Of a stretch of DNA of 49,424 nucleotides, positions 40,791-48,502 are shown one piece after another. The notes below the pieces were generated by a model. That model was given only the letters and a program-made list of their open reading frames with translations. It was not told the DNA's origin and made no database searches. Location of the stretch: positions 1 to 49,424 of the IMG/VR virus record IMGVR_UViG_3300025652_000008; one strand, given 5' to 3'. The position numbers and the translations under genes were made by a program. The DNA is from a virus. Numbering within the stretch: position 1 is the first letter of the stretch; each line of letters begins with the position of its first letter.

Positions 40791-41056
40791 TATTCACCCC
40801 GCGCTTTAGCTAGCAGTTCAATGATTTTGCCAGTTTTTATAATGCCCTCAAGGCAAAGAAAGCTTTTTAGCATCTCATACATTTCTGGGGCTGCTACAAT
40901 TAGGTGGGCGTTGGCTGTAGCTTCTGAAATCGTAGACTTGTACACCTCAGCTTTGCAAATTAATTTGCCATCATCAGTCTCTATCGACATTAAGCCCTCG
41001 TTAAGAACTTCGTGCGGGTAAAAAGCAATCCAATCACCTTTAGTAAACTTTTCCAT
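40790..41056 (-). CDS. Conserved small phage protein, 88 aa
   Basis: The C-terminal half has ANAHLIVAAPEMYEMLKSFL, then IIELLAKARGE, a signature common to many phage early proteins of unknown role. N-terminal half beta-rich (KFTKGDWIAFYP). Overlaps the next gene by one base. Confidence 0.7.
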   Translation of the reverse strand: MEKFTKGDWIAFYPHEVLNEGLMSIETDDGKLICKAEVYKSTISEATANAHLIVAAPEMYEMLKSFLCLEGIIKTGKIIELLAKARGE

Positions 41057-41059
41057 AAT

Positions 41060-41380
41060 CTAACCCTCCAATTCACTAAGCTTTAATTTAAGATCTGCAA
41101 TTTTACGCTGCTTGTTATTTTCTGCTAATTCGTTAGCCCATTGTGATGACTGGTCATTGTAATATTTTAGCGTTTCAAGCTGGCTGAATAGGTAGTTAAG
41201 CTCATCTTGATTGTCGGTCATAGCAAAGCCGATATTTAGCGCTTTACTGTTTTTATAGCCATTAACATAGGCGTAAATGTTGATCATGTTTACGTGGCCT
41301 GAGTAGTTAGCGATGATAGTAAAATCATCTTTGTCGTTATTTTCTACGCACCACGCTAGTATTTCTGTTGCTGTTTTCAT
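41060..41380 (-). CDS. Hypothetical protein with C-terminal coiled coil, 106 aa
   Basis: Not recognised. Residues 70-106 form a charged helix (ELAENNKQRKIADLKLKLSE). Stops 3 bp before the downstream start. Confidence 0.6.
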   Translation of the reverse strand: MKTATEILAWCVENNDKDDFTIIANYSGHVNMINIYAYVNGYKNSKALNIGFAMTDNQDELNYLFSQLETLKYYNDQSSQWANELAENNKQRKIADLKLKLSELEG

Positions 41381-41410
41381 TTTGAATACTCCAATTATGA
41401 TATTTATAAA

Positions 41411-41710
41411 TTAAACTCTAACCCAATTTTTTTTCTTAGTAACCTTTAGCGCAAATTCAAGAGCTGCTAAACTTTCTCTTGTAGATTCAATTTCGTTATT
41501 GAGCCTAGTTATCGCCTCTTTTCGGTCTGAATAGTATCCACTAAAATCAAACTCGTACATTGACCTTTGGTAGTTTCCTACTGTGCCCCTTACCTGTCGG
41601 TCATCTGCAAAACCATTAATAATGCTGTATTCTACACGATCCTGTTTGTTAACAACTTTTACATTAGCAAATGGGCCAATTAGCCCGACTACGAAATTCA
41701 TCTCTTTCAT
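41411..41710 (-). CDS. Hypothetical protein, 99 aa
   Basis: Not recognised. Beta-rich N-terminus (FVVGLIGPFANVKVVNKQDR) and helical C-terminus (RKEAITRLNNEIESTRESLA). Overlaps the upstream gene by one base. Confidence 0.6.
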   Translation of the reverse strand: MKEMNFVVGLIGPFANVKVVNKQDRVEYSIINGFADDRQVRGTVGNYQRSMYEFDFSGYYSDRKEAITRLNNEIESTRESLAALEFALKVTKKKNWVRV

Positions 41711-42072
41711 TAGTAGTTACCGCCGCTTTTAGAGTGGAATTTATCAACCCAATATTGAGTTGTCTCTTTTTCGCTTTTAACCAAACTTTCAAGTCGCTGT
41801 ATTTCTTGGTAAGCCATGTTGTTTATGTTTTCAATTAGGCCTCGGATAGCTAACTGTGTTGCTGTATTCGGCGATTCTCCGTAAGACATCCAGCCACTAT
41901 GGCCGTTTTCAGTACAACCATGAATAAGCTGGTCGGATACATGCTTGATAACTGATTCGCGGCAAGATAGTGACTCGATTAATTCTATCTTTTCATCATC
42001 GCTCATTAATTCCAGTAATTCGTTTGGCTCGGTAACTTCAATTGACATGTAGCTATTGATTTCAAGTTTCAT
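41710..42072 (-). CDS. Hypothetical protein, 120 aa; first gene after site 5
   Basis: Not recognised. N-terminal EVTEPNELLELMSDDEKIEL resembles phage proteins that begin with a short acidic helix. The rest is helical and ends SKSGGNY. Transcribed from site 5. Confidence 0.6.
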   Translation of the reverse strand: MKLEINSYMSIEVTEPNELLELMSDDEKIELIESLSCRESVIKHVSDQLIHGCTENGHSGWMSYGESPNTATQLAIRGLIENINNMAYQEIQRLESLVKSEKETTQYWVDKFHSKSGGNY

Positions 42073-42091
42073 GATAAATCCTTATTTGTGA

Positions 42092-42132
42092 TTGACAGTA
42101 CAAATACTAATAATTAGTTTGCACGCTGTCAA
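42092..42132. promoter_or_regulatory. Symmetric TTGACA-N29-TGTCAA site 5
   Basis: TTGACA 42092-42097 and TGTCAA 42127-42132. The right box lies inside the last codons of the primase gene (Leu-Asp-Ser). Both flanking genes run leftward, so a rightward start would be antisense to the primase. Confidence 0.7.
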
Positions 42133-43162
42133 GCAGTTTAAGTTTAAATAGTAAATTAAGTAATTCAATGCGGCCATATTTAACATCATAGTCGTTGAAG
42201 TCGCTAATGCCTTCGATAGCTGGCGGTGATATGAAGTCACTATTGATTGCTTTAGCTGCTGCCATTCCTTTAATCAATCCAACGTTACCGCATGGTTTAT
42301 GATTGTTACGCCAATCGTTATCGGCAATGATCAACTTTTTATTGGCTGGATAAAGGTTGTCAATGATTAAACTGACCGAGTGCAGGTTGTTAGAGTTGAA
42401 GCCTACCACGCAAGGCATCGATGTAGCAGCTCGCATTGTATCCATAGTCGCATAGCCCTCACCAATCAATATCGTGTCGCCAGCACGCACTGAACCAATC
42501 ATATGAAATGCGCCAGTGATTTGCGCATCCAATAAAAACATCTTAAAGCCATCAGGTTTAATTATCTGAACGTTAACCAATTCTCGACGCTCGTTGATCA
42601 CGGGTATAATTAGCGATCCAACAACATCAAGCGCTCGTCCGTCACTTATTGGAATGATAAATCTAGTCGGCATAAACCAAGCGGTTTTACCGGGTATTTG
42701 TTTTGTCGTTAAATAGTCGTGACCGCTATGTGGTATTGAATGTTGCATAATAAGGCTTGCACCATTAGCCGCAATTGATTGAGCCTCTAACTTTTGGCCA
42801 GCTTCATATTGTGCACGTAGTTTATTTTTAGCGGCTGTTTCGGCTTTACGTGCATCTATGGCGGATTGGTCGATGTTTGTTTCTTCTGATATGCCAAGAT
42901 ATCCAGCCACAAATTCAATGGCAGGTTTGAAGCTACCCATGTATAAGTCGATTAATCCAAGGCCGTCACCGCTTCCGTGGTGATTGCATATCCAAGTGCC
43001 ATCTCCTCGCAGATCGTCAAGCCTAAATCTTTTTACGCCATCACCGCATATGGGGCAGCCTTCATGACGGTTTTTTACTCCGTCAATATCCATGCCACAT
43101 GACCTTATTATGCTAAGCCATTGACCATTAGCCATTGATTTGATTTTCTCTATGTCGTACAT
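42107..43162 (-). CDS. Toprim primase with N-terminal zinc-binding domain, 351 aa
   Basis: Makes RNA primers for phage replication. Zinc ligands CPICG (C36, C39) and CNHH (C59, H61/H62). Toprim motifs: ILIGEGYATM with E233, then IADND (279-281) and SDFNDYD (318-324). ATG 43162 is chosen over an upstream start that overlaps site 6. No helicase domain is fused; the DUF3987 helicase is encoded divergently. Confidence 0.87.
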   Translation of the reverse strand: MYDIEKIKSMANGQWLSIIRSCGMDIDGVKNRHEGCPICGDGVKRFRLDDLRGDGTWICNHHGSGDGLGLIDLYMGSFKPAIEFVAGYLGISEETNIDQSAIDARKAETAAKNKLRAQYEAGQKLEAQSIAANGASLIMQHSIPHSGHDYLTTKQIPGKTAWFMPTRFIIPISDGRALDVVGSLIIPVINERRELVNVQIIKPDGFKMFLLDAQITGAFHMIGSVRAGDTILIGEGYATMDTMRAATSMPCVVGFNSNNLHSVSLIIDNLYPANKKLIIADNDWRNNHKPCGNVGLIKGMAAAKAINSDFISPPAIEGISDFNDYDVKYGRIELLNLLFKLKLLDSVQTNY

Positions 43163-43180
43163 AATAAATCTCGGTTGTTG

Positions 43181-43220
43181 TTGACGGGGTAACAATATTA
43201 CATTATTATCATTTCGTCAA
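43181..43220. promoter_or_regulatory. Symmetric TTGACG-N28-CGTCAA site 6 (divergent promoter)
   Basis: TTGACG 43181-43186 faces CGTCAA 43215-43220, with 28 bases between. Rightward: TTGACG, 17 bp, TATTAT. Leftward: TTGACG, 17 bp, TATTGT. It drives the primase and NinX/helicase operons apart from each other. Confidence 0.75.
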
Positions 43221-43252
43221 ACAAAATTAGATAATTGTTAGGGGTGGTTAAG

Positions 43253-43588
43253 ATGAATAAATATGATGAAATGAGCGATATGGATATTAACAAGGCTGTT
43301 GCAATAGCCCTTAGAGATAAGTCATGTGTTCATATGATGGGTGAGCATGTGATGATGTGGAGTGGAAACCCAAAATCAGATAATTGTGGATATAGAATAT
43401 TTAACCCTTGCAGAAACCCTGCTGATATGTGGCCTATTATTTTAGCTAATGATATTAGCCTTATAAATGATGGCGTTGGAAGTATTGGAGCAGCTCATGA
43501 TGATTATCAGCAAGTTTGGCTACCTAAAGATAAGGCACTACGAGCAGCCGCTATCGTATTTTTAATGATGAAGGACTCAACCAAATGA
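43253..43588 (+). CDS. NinX-like protein (DUF2591-type), 111 aa
   Basis: EMSDMDINKAVAIALRD at the start and NPCRNPADMWPIILANDISL in the centre match the NinX/DUF2591 pattern in phage early operons. Function unknown. Overlaps the next gene by 4 bp. Confidence 0.75.
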   Translation: MNKYDEMSDMDINKAVAIALRDKSCVHMMGEHVMMWSGNPKSDNCGYRIFNPCRNPADMWPIILANDISLINDGVGSIGAAHDDYQQVWLPKDKALRAAAIVFLMMKDSTK

Positions 43589-43833
43589 ACCAAATAAACG
43601 AATCAGGCGTTAAAAACCTAGTGCAATTTAATATGCCTATCTCAATATTCGCCAACACATCAGAAGATGGATCGATGACGCTATCTATCGGATGCCCTAA
43701 GTTGAATGTCGAGCCAAAACTATTAATCACAGCTCGCGGTGATGTTCGCAAATTCAAAACCTTTGATGCTGTGTTTTCAACTTGTCAGCGTATTGGGGTG
43801 GATCACTTTCCGCTAACCGTCGTAAAATACTAG
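43585..43833 (+). CDS. Hypothetical protein, 82 aa
   Basis: Not recognised. A small alpha/beta protein without membrane segments or Cys clusters. Coupled by ATGA to the NinX-like gene and 9 bp before the helicase ATG. Confidence 0.6.
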   Translation: MNQINESGVKNLVQFNMPISIFANTSEDGSMTLSIGCPKLNVEPKLLITARGDVRKFKTFDAVFSTCQRIGVDHFPLTVVKY

Positions 43834-43842
43834 GTGTTAATC

Positions 43843-45432
43843 ATGGATAAAAATCAAATTCTAACGGATTGGGCGTCTAACCATAAAGCTAACGGAATAT
43901 CGGCTGCACAAATGATAGCTGAATATTATCCTACGCAAGTTGGTATGCTGATTGATCCAGATATGTGGCCTCAAATTATTGACCAAACTGCATCAGCGTT
44001 CCATGTTGATATTGTTACGCCTAAGCAAGATACCTGGAGACTGAACATACTAGAGCAATATTCTGACAGCGTTAGACGTTCAGTGAAGTTCCCGCCAAAC
44101 ACTTGCTTTCTTCATGGTCTAGGTTGTTTGTCTGCTGCCATGAGCCGCCAGTTCACTTACATTCCATATCAAGGCAGTGACGAGCAACGACCAGTAAATT
44201 TATTTTGTGTTTCTGGCCAGCCACCGTCGACAGGTAAATCAGGTGTTAATAATGCTTTTATGCTGCCGATCCGAATTGCATACGAGTCAATCAATACAGC
44301 AAACGGAATTGAGCGTAAAAAGGCCGAGTCTCAAATTCAAGATTTACGCAAAGAACTAAAAAACGCTAGTGGGCCACAAGCCGACCATATTGAAAGTGAT
44401 TTAATCAAAGCTGCGCAAAAAATTGATATGTTGCCTGACTATGTGACTGATGTGAACGACGCAACGCCAGAAGGTTTAGAGAAGCTGATTTCAAAGCAGG
44501 GCGGTTGGGGCAATATTATATCAGCAGAAGCCGAGGCGATTAACGTGATGCTAGGCTCCGTTTACGGTGACTCAAGCAAGAAAGCCAACAACGGTTTATT
44601 CCTGGCAATGTGGGCGGGTGAATGGGTTTCGGTTCAGCGTTCAGGTCGTGACGGTTTTCGCGGTAATGTAAAAGGTACATGTGCAGTATTAGCGCAACCC
44701 GATACAGTTGACGCAATTTTAGAAGCTGGTAAGCAGGGCCGCGGAATTAGTGAACGATTTCTGTTAATCAAAGAACCACACATGCTTGGTGAGCGTAATC
44801 ATCATGAGTATATGCCAGTTGATAAGTCGCTAAAGTCTGCCTACATCGATTTGATTAATAATCTAGTTAATGACCAAGGCGTAACATTTACTTTTGATGA
44901 GCAGGCTCACAGCGCGATTAATGATTATCGTAATCATATTGAAGGTAAAATGGCCGATAACGGTTTGTATAATGATTCTATGATCCGCGGCACGATGGGG
45001 AAAGCTGGTGAGCAGGTTCAGAAAATCGCTAGTATAATGTGGGGCGCTCAAGAATGGTCTAAAAATGGCAAGCGTCGCAAAGTTATTGGCTATAAAACTA
45101 CATGTCGAGCGATTGAGATATTCGATGAGCTAAGCCGAACTTATTTAAAAGCGGCGGAGGATTCAGGGTGCGCAGGTTTAACACCTAAGCTTGATATTGT
45201 GATTAAGCAGCTTAAAAACCGTTTCCAGAAGGATGTGAAGGATCGCAAAATACCAAAAATTACCGTCCAGCAATTACAGCAAAACCTGAAAAGTAAAAAG
45301 GAATTTGCTTCAACTGGTGGGCTTACTAGCTATTTGCGTGAGGTTATTTTACCCGCTCTAGTTGCAGCAAACGTTGTGATGCTGTGTCGTGGGGAATGGT
45401 TGATTAATCCTAATGTGTTAGATGGAGAGTGA
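43843..45432 (+). CDS. DUF3987-type replicative helicase/ATPase, 529 aa
   Basis: Likely unwinds DNA at the origin and works with the divergent primase. P-loop SGQPPSTGKS (124-133), Walker B-like IISAEAE (225-231), sensor region VLAQPDTVD (282-290) and arginine-finger GRGISERFL (299-307). The C-terminus (~440-529) is a winged-helix-like, Lys-rich domain. ATG 43843. A terminator and an origin-like region follow. Confidence 0.82.
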   Translation: MDKNQILTDWASNHKANGISAAQMIAEYYPTQVGMLIDPDMWPQIIDQTASAFHVDIVTPKQDTWRLNILEQYSDSVRRSVKFPPNTCFLHGLGCLSAAMSRQFTYIPYQGSDEQRPVNLFCVSGQPPSTGKSGVNNAFMLPIRIAYESINTANGIERKKAESQIQDLRKELKNASGPQADHIESDLIKAAQKIDMLPDYVTDVNDATPEGLEKLISKQGGWGNIISAEAEAINVMLGSVYGDSSKKANNGLFLAMWAGEWVSVQRSGRDGFRGNVKGTCAVLAQPDTVDAILEAGKQGRGISERFLLIKEPHMLGERNHHEYMPVDKSLKSAYIDLINNLVNDQGVTFTFDEQAHSAINDYRNHIEGKMADNGLYNDSMIRGTMGKAGEQVQKIASIMWGAQEWSKNGKRRKVIGYKTTCRAIEIFDELSRTYLKAAEDSGCAGLTPKLDIVIKQLKNRFQKDVKDRKIPKITVQQLQQNLKSKKEFASTGGLTSYLREVILPALVAANVVMLCRGEWLINPNVLDGE

Positions 45433-45453
45433 TTCTATAATGACATACTATCA

Positions 45454-45478
45454 AGCCAGATTAATTTCTGGCTTTTTA
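45454..45478 (+). terminator. Terminator after the DUF3987 gene
   Basis: AGCCAGA (45454-45460), loop TTAATT, TCTGGCT (45467-45473), then five Ts. Confidence 0.85.
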
Positions 45479-45889
45479 TTGCCTAAAAATCGACACGTTA
45501 ACAATTCACGTACACAAAACACAATAATCTATACATATAACTAAAACGCATATACTTATACCAAAAAGTTATCAATCTAATTTATCAATCAATAACCCGC
45601 ATCCTAATCTAATTTTACGCAATAATCTCAGATTTAAGGGAAAAGTTAAGGCAGTTTGGACAACACTGGATTTATTTTGCCCGAAATTAAGTTGTTGATT
45701 TAAAAAAGGAATAGTGACTTTTTGGACGTTTGGACAGGTTTTAGATAAAAGTAACTATTAATACATAAATAAAATTCTGACCAAAAAGTGAAGGTGAAAA
45801 AACCACTGTATTTATTAAGTATAAATAGTAATATAAACTAACTAATACTATATAAGCTTATATGGTAGCTAAAACTATTTATAAATAAG

Positions 45890-45920
45890 GGCAACTTCTA
45901 AAGAGGTGGCTCTTTTTTTT
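45890..45920 (+). terminator. Orphan terminator inside the origin-like region
   Basis: GGCAACTTC pairs with GAGGTGGCT (one mismatch, two G-T pairs) and is followed by eight Ts at 45913-45920. No protein gene lies upstream after the 45454 terminator, so a small RNA from 45.5-45.9 kb is implied. Confidence 0.55.
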
Positions 45921-46151
45921 GATAAATTTTAAAGTAAATATGAATAATAGAGAAAAACATCCAATTATACCCTTAAAAGAGCGTAAACTATTGATTTATA
46001 TAAAGTAACAATCCAATCCAGTTTTCCTTAGCTTTCCCTGAAAACCTTGTTTCCTGTTAATAATCATAGAGTTAACTTAGGGCAAATAAAATCCAAAGTA
46101 TGATGGATTTTCCCTAAAGTGTATTATTTTACGTCTAATTGAAATTAATAG

Positions 46152-46180
46152 TTGTATTATTAAATTAGGCGTTGTATTCT
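46152..46180 (+). promoter_or_regulatory. Promoter candidate of the 46212 operon
   Basis: TTGTAT (46152-46157), 17-bp spacer, TATTCT (46175-46180), 32 bp before the first ATG. Confidence 0.45.
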
Positions 46181-46211
46181 TAACTCATCGAAACGAAACG
46201 GAGATTTAGAA

Positions 46212-46364
46212 ATGAAAGAGTTTAAAGTTACAGTAAGCGGTCAGTCAGGAGCTATCAGCTACGAAGTCCGTAAAACAGAAAAGGGCGCTCACTCATTTGC
46301 AAAGAGAATGGCAAATGAAGCATTTTTTGGGGAAGAAGTTGTTATAACAGTGGTTGCCATATAA
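46212..46364 (+). CDS. Small protein, 50 aa
   Basis: MKEFKVTVSGQSGAISYEVR, then a short helix and a beta strand (EEVVITVVAI). A small alpha/beta fold. GGAG lies 10 bases before the ATG. First gene of the promoter-proximal string; function unknown. Confidence 0.6.
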   Translation: MKEFKVTVSGQSGAISYEVRKTEKGAHSFAKRMANEAFFGEEVVITVVAI

Positions 46365-46396
46365 TGGGAGGCACAACTAAAAAGCGGAGTTTTGTA

Positions 46397-46552
46397 ATGG
46401 TGTCAGAGTTGCAAAATGGTGACACTGTTGAAGTAAACGGAAATCTAGAAACGGTATCTTGGCGACACATTAAATGTGGATTCACAGGTGTTACATACAA
46501 AGGCGACCCTCACCACAAGGGTATTATTAAGGTTATTTTTAAAAGGCAATAA
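46397..46552 (+). CDS. Small beta-rich protein, 51 aa
   Basis: MVSELQNGDTVEVNGNLETV continues as a small barrel-like sequence (KCGFTGVTYKGDPHHKG). Start 46397 has GGAG at good spacing. An in-frame ATG at 46364 that overlaps the upstream stop is the alternative. Function unknown. Confidence 0.55.
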   Translation: MVSELQNGDTVEVNGNLETVSWRHIKCGFTGVTYKGDPHHKGIIKVIFKRQ

Positions 46553-46566
46553 CCAAGGACTAAATT

Positions 46567-46737
46567 ATGAAATCAATACGAAACCTAAGCGAGTTTGCGC
46601 GACAAAATGACATCAGCCCACAGTTAGCCAAGCAGAAGCGCGATAATGGCTATTTGTTTGGTGTGCTGGATGGTAAGCAGGTTATTTATAACCCTAAGTC
46701 AGTGATGCAAGTTAAGGGGCAAAACAATGAAAACTAA
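46567..46737 (+). CDS. Putative small HTH protein, 56 aa
   Basis: MKSIRNLSEFARQNDISPQL reads as an HTH start and is followed by a wing-like GYLFGVLDGKQVIYNPKSVM, as in excisionase/AlpA-like proteins. It overlaps the next gene by 11 bp. A DNA-binding role is inferred. Confidence 0.5.
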   Translation: MKSIRNLSEFARQNDISPQLAKQKRDNGYLFGVLDGKQVIYNPKSVMQVKGQNNEN

Positions 46738-46870
46738 AAAACAACTTAAAGCCGATTTGCTTGTGTTCAAATCATTAGCATTATTTTTCGCTGGCCTATC
46801 GCTAATGTGTGCATTTGAAATATTAGACTTGCGGGATCAAATAAGCGCTATTGTTGGTGGTGCGTTATGA
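46727..46870 (+). CDS. Small membrane protein, 47 aa
   Basis: MKTKKQLKADLLVFKSLALF, a hydrophobic segment to about residue 33, then an acidic end. AAGGGG precedes the ATG. One membrane span with the N-terminus likely inside. Coupled to both neighbours. Confidence 0.5.
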   Translation: MKTKKQLKADLLVFKSLALFFAGLSLMCAFEILDLRDQISAIVGGAL

Positions 46871-47028
46871 TTCCACTATTGAAAGAGAAAATTATTCTAG
46901 CTGTATTTATATGGATTGTGATTAGTGTTACATCATCATCTTTAAAGGCTGGGGCTGGAAATTGCGGTAATGACTATCAAATTGATTATGTATTCAATAC
47001 AAACCTATTTTGCGAGATTAAACCATGA
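46867..47028 (+). CDS. Small secreted or membrane protein, 53 aa
   Basis: A hydrophobic N-terminus (IILAVFIWIVISVTSSSLKA) like a signal peptide or anchor, then a short tail with two Cys (NCGNDY, FCEIKP). Overlaps its neighbours by 4 bp. Function unknown. Confidence 0.5.
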   Translation: MIPLLKEKIILAVFIWIVISVTSSSLKAGAGNCGNDYQIDYVFNTNLFCEIKP

Positions 47029-47294
47029 ACCTATCACGCCTACGAAGCTTTAACCGCTTTATCTACAAAGAACCTGTCGAACGCTCACAACTGGCTGGAT
47101 TGCGTGAATCTACAATCGCTGTATCGACAATAGACGACGTTGTAACACATTGCAGGGGTAATCAGTCAATGGCAGCACGAATCCTAGGCATGACGCGAAC
47201 CACGTTGGCTTACATGCTAAAAGACCGCCGTCCTAATGTTGTTTTGATAAATGAAGTTGAACCGGGTATTTTTACCTATACTGTTTTGAGTTGA
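47025..47294 (+). CDS. Fis-type HTH / NinH-like regulator, 89 aa
   Basis: STIDDVVTHCRGNQSMAARI, followed directly by LGMTRTTLAYMLKDR, is a clear Fis-family HTH in its usual C-terminal position (residues ~34-68). Proteins like NinH are of this type. It could bend DNA or control late genes. Confidence 0.75.
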   Translation: MNLSRLRSFNRFIYKEPVERSQLAGLRESTIAVSTIDDVVTHCRGNQSMAARILGMTRTTLAYMLKDRRPNVVLINEVEPGIFTYTVLS

Positions 47295-47304
47295 GGAGAT
47301 TGAT

Positions 47305-47493
47305 ATGAATGACGTGATTGAAGTTAATGGAATAAAATATAGATCTGAAAACAACAAGCGAAACAACTGTTCTGGGTGTGCGGCTGAAAACAATAGATCA
47401 CTGTGCAGAACACTTCCATCTTGCATTCTACACTTTAGCACCCCGATAACAGATATTATATTTAAACGAGTAGAAATTCACGAGGTCAAATAA
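47305..47493 (+). CDS. Cys-rich small protein, 62 aa
   Basis: A CSGCAAENNRSLCRTLPSC segment at residues 22-40 holds four Cys, a probable zinc site. It follows short beta strands (VIEVNGIKYRSE). Similar small Cys-rich proteins are common in phage early operons; function unknown. Confidence 0.65.
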   Translation: MNDVIEVNGIKYRSENNKRNNCSGCAAENNRSLCRTLPSCILHFSTPITDIIFKRVEIHEVK

Positions 47494-47682
47494 ATGGAAA
47501 TCTACAAATTAACCGAGGCAGACATAAACCGATTTGATGTTGATGCAATATCATCGCTTGTTTTTGGCTGCCTGGATGATTCATGTAAAATTACGATTGC
47601 GAGTGACATTTTTCAAGACTTGAAGATGTTAGCGCCTAGTTGTTCTGATATTGTTACCGATGCGATTGCGGGGTGTGTGTGA
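47494..47682 (+). CDS. Small hypothetical protein, 62 aa
   Basis: Not recognised. A helical acidic protein, MEIYKLTEADINRFDVDAIS and onward. Its stop overlaps the start of the methylase gene. Confidence 0.55.
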   Translation: MEIYKLTEADINRFDVDAISSLVFGCLDDSCKITIASDIFQDLKMLAPSCSDIVTDAIAGCV

Positions 47683-48395
47683 TGAAATATATGGGAAGTA
47701 AGGCCAGAATTGCAAAATACATTTTGCCGATAATATTAAAAGACCGTAAAGATGATCAATGGTATGTCGAGCCGTTTGTTGGCGGTGCAAATATGATTGA
47801 CAAGGTTGATGGCAATCGGATTGGTGCTGATAGCAATACTGCAGTCATTGATGCACTTCAATTTATTAGAGACTGCAGTACACCAAAAAACAACAGTGAA
47901 TACTCAGAATTAGATTACATGCGCGATGCGAAACTAGCTAGGTCAAACTGCAGCATTAGCGGATTGTCTAGCTACGCATTAATAGCATTCAGTTTTGGAG
48001 CTAAATGGATCGGTGGATGGTCAAGAGGTAAAAACTCAAAAGGTGATCAACGTGATTATGTTACCGAGCAACACAAAGCAAGCGAAAAGCAAAAGCCACT
48101 ACTGCAGTCAGTAAATTTTATTGGCTGCGGTTATTCTGATTTAGACATTCCGCCGCAATCAATAATATATTGCGATCCACCATACGCAGGCACAACAAAA
48201 TACAAAGACGATTTTAACCATGATGAATTTTGGCAATGGTGCCGCGATAAAGTTGCGGAAGGTCATCAAGTATTTATCAGTGAATATAATGCGCCAGATG
48301 ATTTTGAGTGCATTTGGTCGAAAGAGATTCAATCAGGACTAAACACTAACTCGACAAAGAAAGGCGTTGAGAAATTATTCATCTACAAACCATAG
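47682..48395 (+). CDS. dam: DNA adenine methylase, Dam/D12 class, 237 aa
   Basis: Methylates adenine at N6, probably at GATC or a related site. MKYMGSKARIAKYILPII and PFVGG (31-35) form the cofactor site; DPPY (165-168) is the catalytic motif. ATG 47682 is chosen over a GTG 9 bp upstream because it aligns with the family start. A second adenine methylase (MT-A70) is at 8834. Confidence 0.87.
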   Translation: MKYMGSKARIAKYILPIILKDRKDDQWYVEPFVGGANMIDKVDGNRIGADSNTAVIDALQFIRDCSTPKNNSEYSELDYMRDAKLARSNCSISGLSSYALIAFSFGAKWIGGWSRGKNSKGDQRDYVTEQHKASEKQKPLLQSVNFIGCGYSDLDIPPQSIIYCDPPYAGTTKYKDDFNHDEFWQWCRDKVAEGHQVFISEYNAPDDFECIWSKEIQSGLNTNSTKKGVEKLFIYKP

Positions 48396-48502
48396 ACAAA
48401 AAAATGCCCTCAAATCGAGGGCTAAAAGGTGTCAACCAAGGAAACTATACAAATCATTAATAATGGGTTAATCTCAACGAAACAATAGCAGGTAATGAGA
48501 CT
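48396..48502 (+). other. Intergenic segment with a hairpin in reverse terminator orientation
   Basis: GCCCTC (48406-48411), loop AAATC, GAGGGC (48417-48422). The A-run at 48398-48404 gives a U-run only on the minus strand, where I see no gene. On the plus strand there is no T-run, so read-through to the terminase genes is likely. Confidence 0.55.

Larger units (their letters stand above)
45433..46211. other. AT-rich intergenic region with repeats; origin candidate B
   Basis: About 780 bp without convincing protein genes. AATCCAGTTTTCCTT (46015-46029) is the exact reverse of the 15-mer at 13434-13448. Also AGGGAAAAGTTAAGG (45637-45651), TTTCCCTG (46033-46040), TTTTCCCT (46108-46115), TTAGGGCAAA (46077-46086) and TTTTGCCC (45675-45682). 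TTTGGACA-like words recur at 45656-45737. An orphan terminator lies at 45890-45920. Confidence 0.6.

Noticed and set aside
45540-45590. DnaA boxes (two TTATCAATC words)
   Set aside because: Both words differ from the TTATCCACA consensus at key positions, so they are too weak to call.
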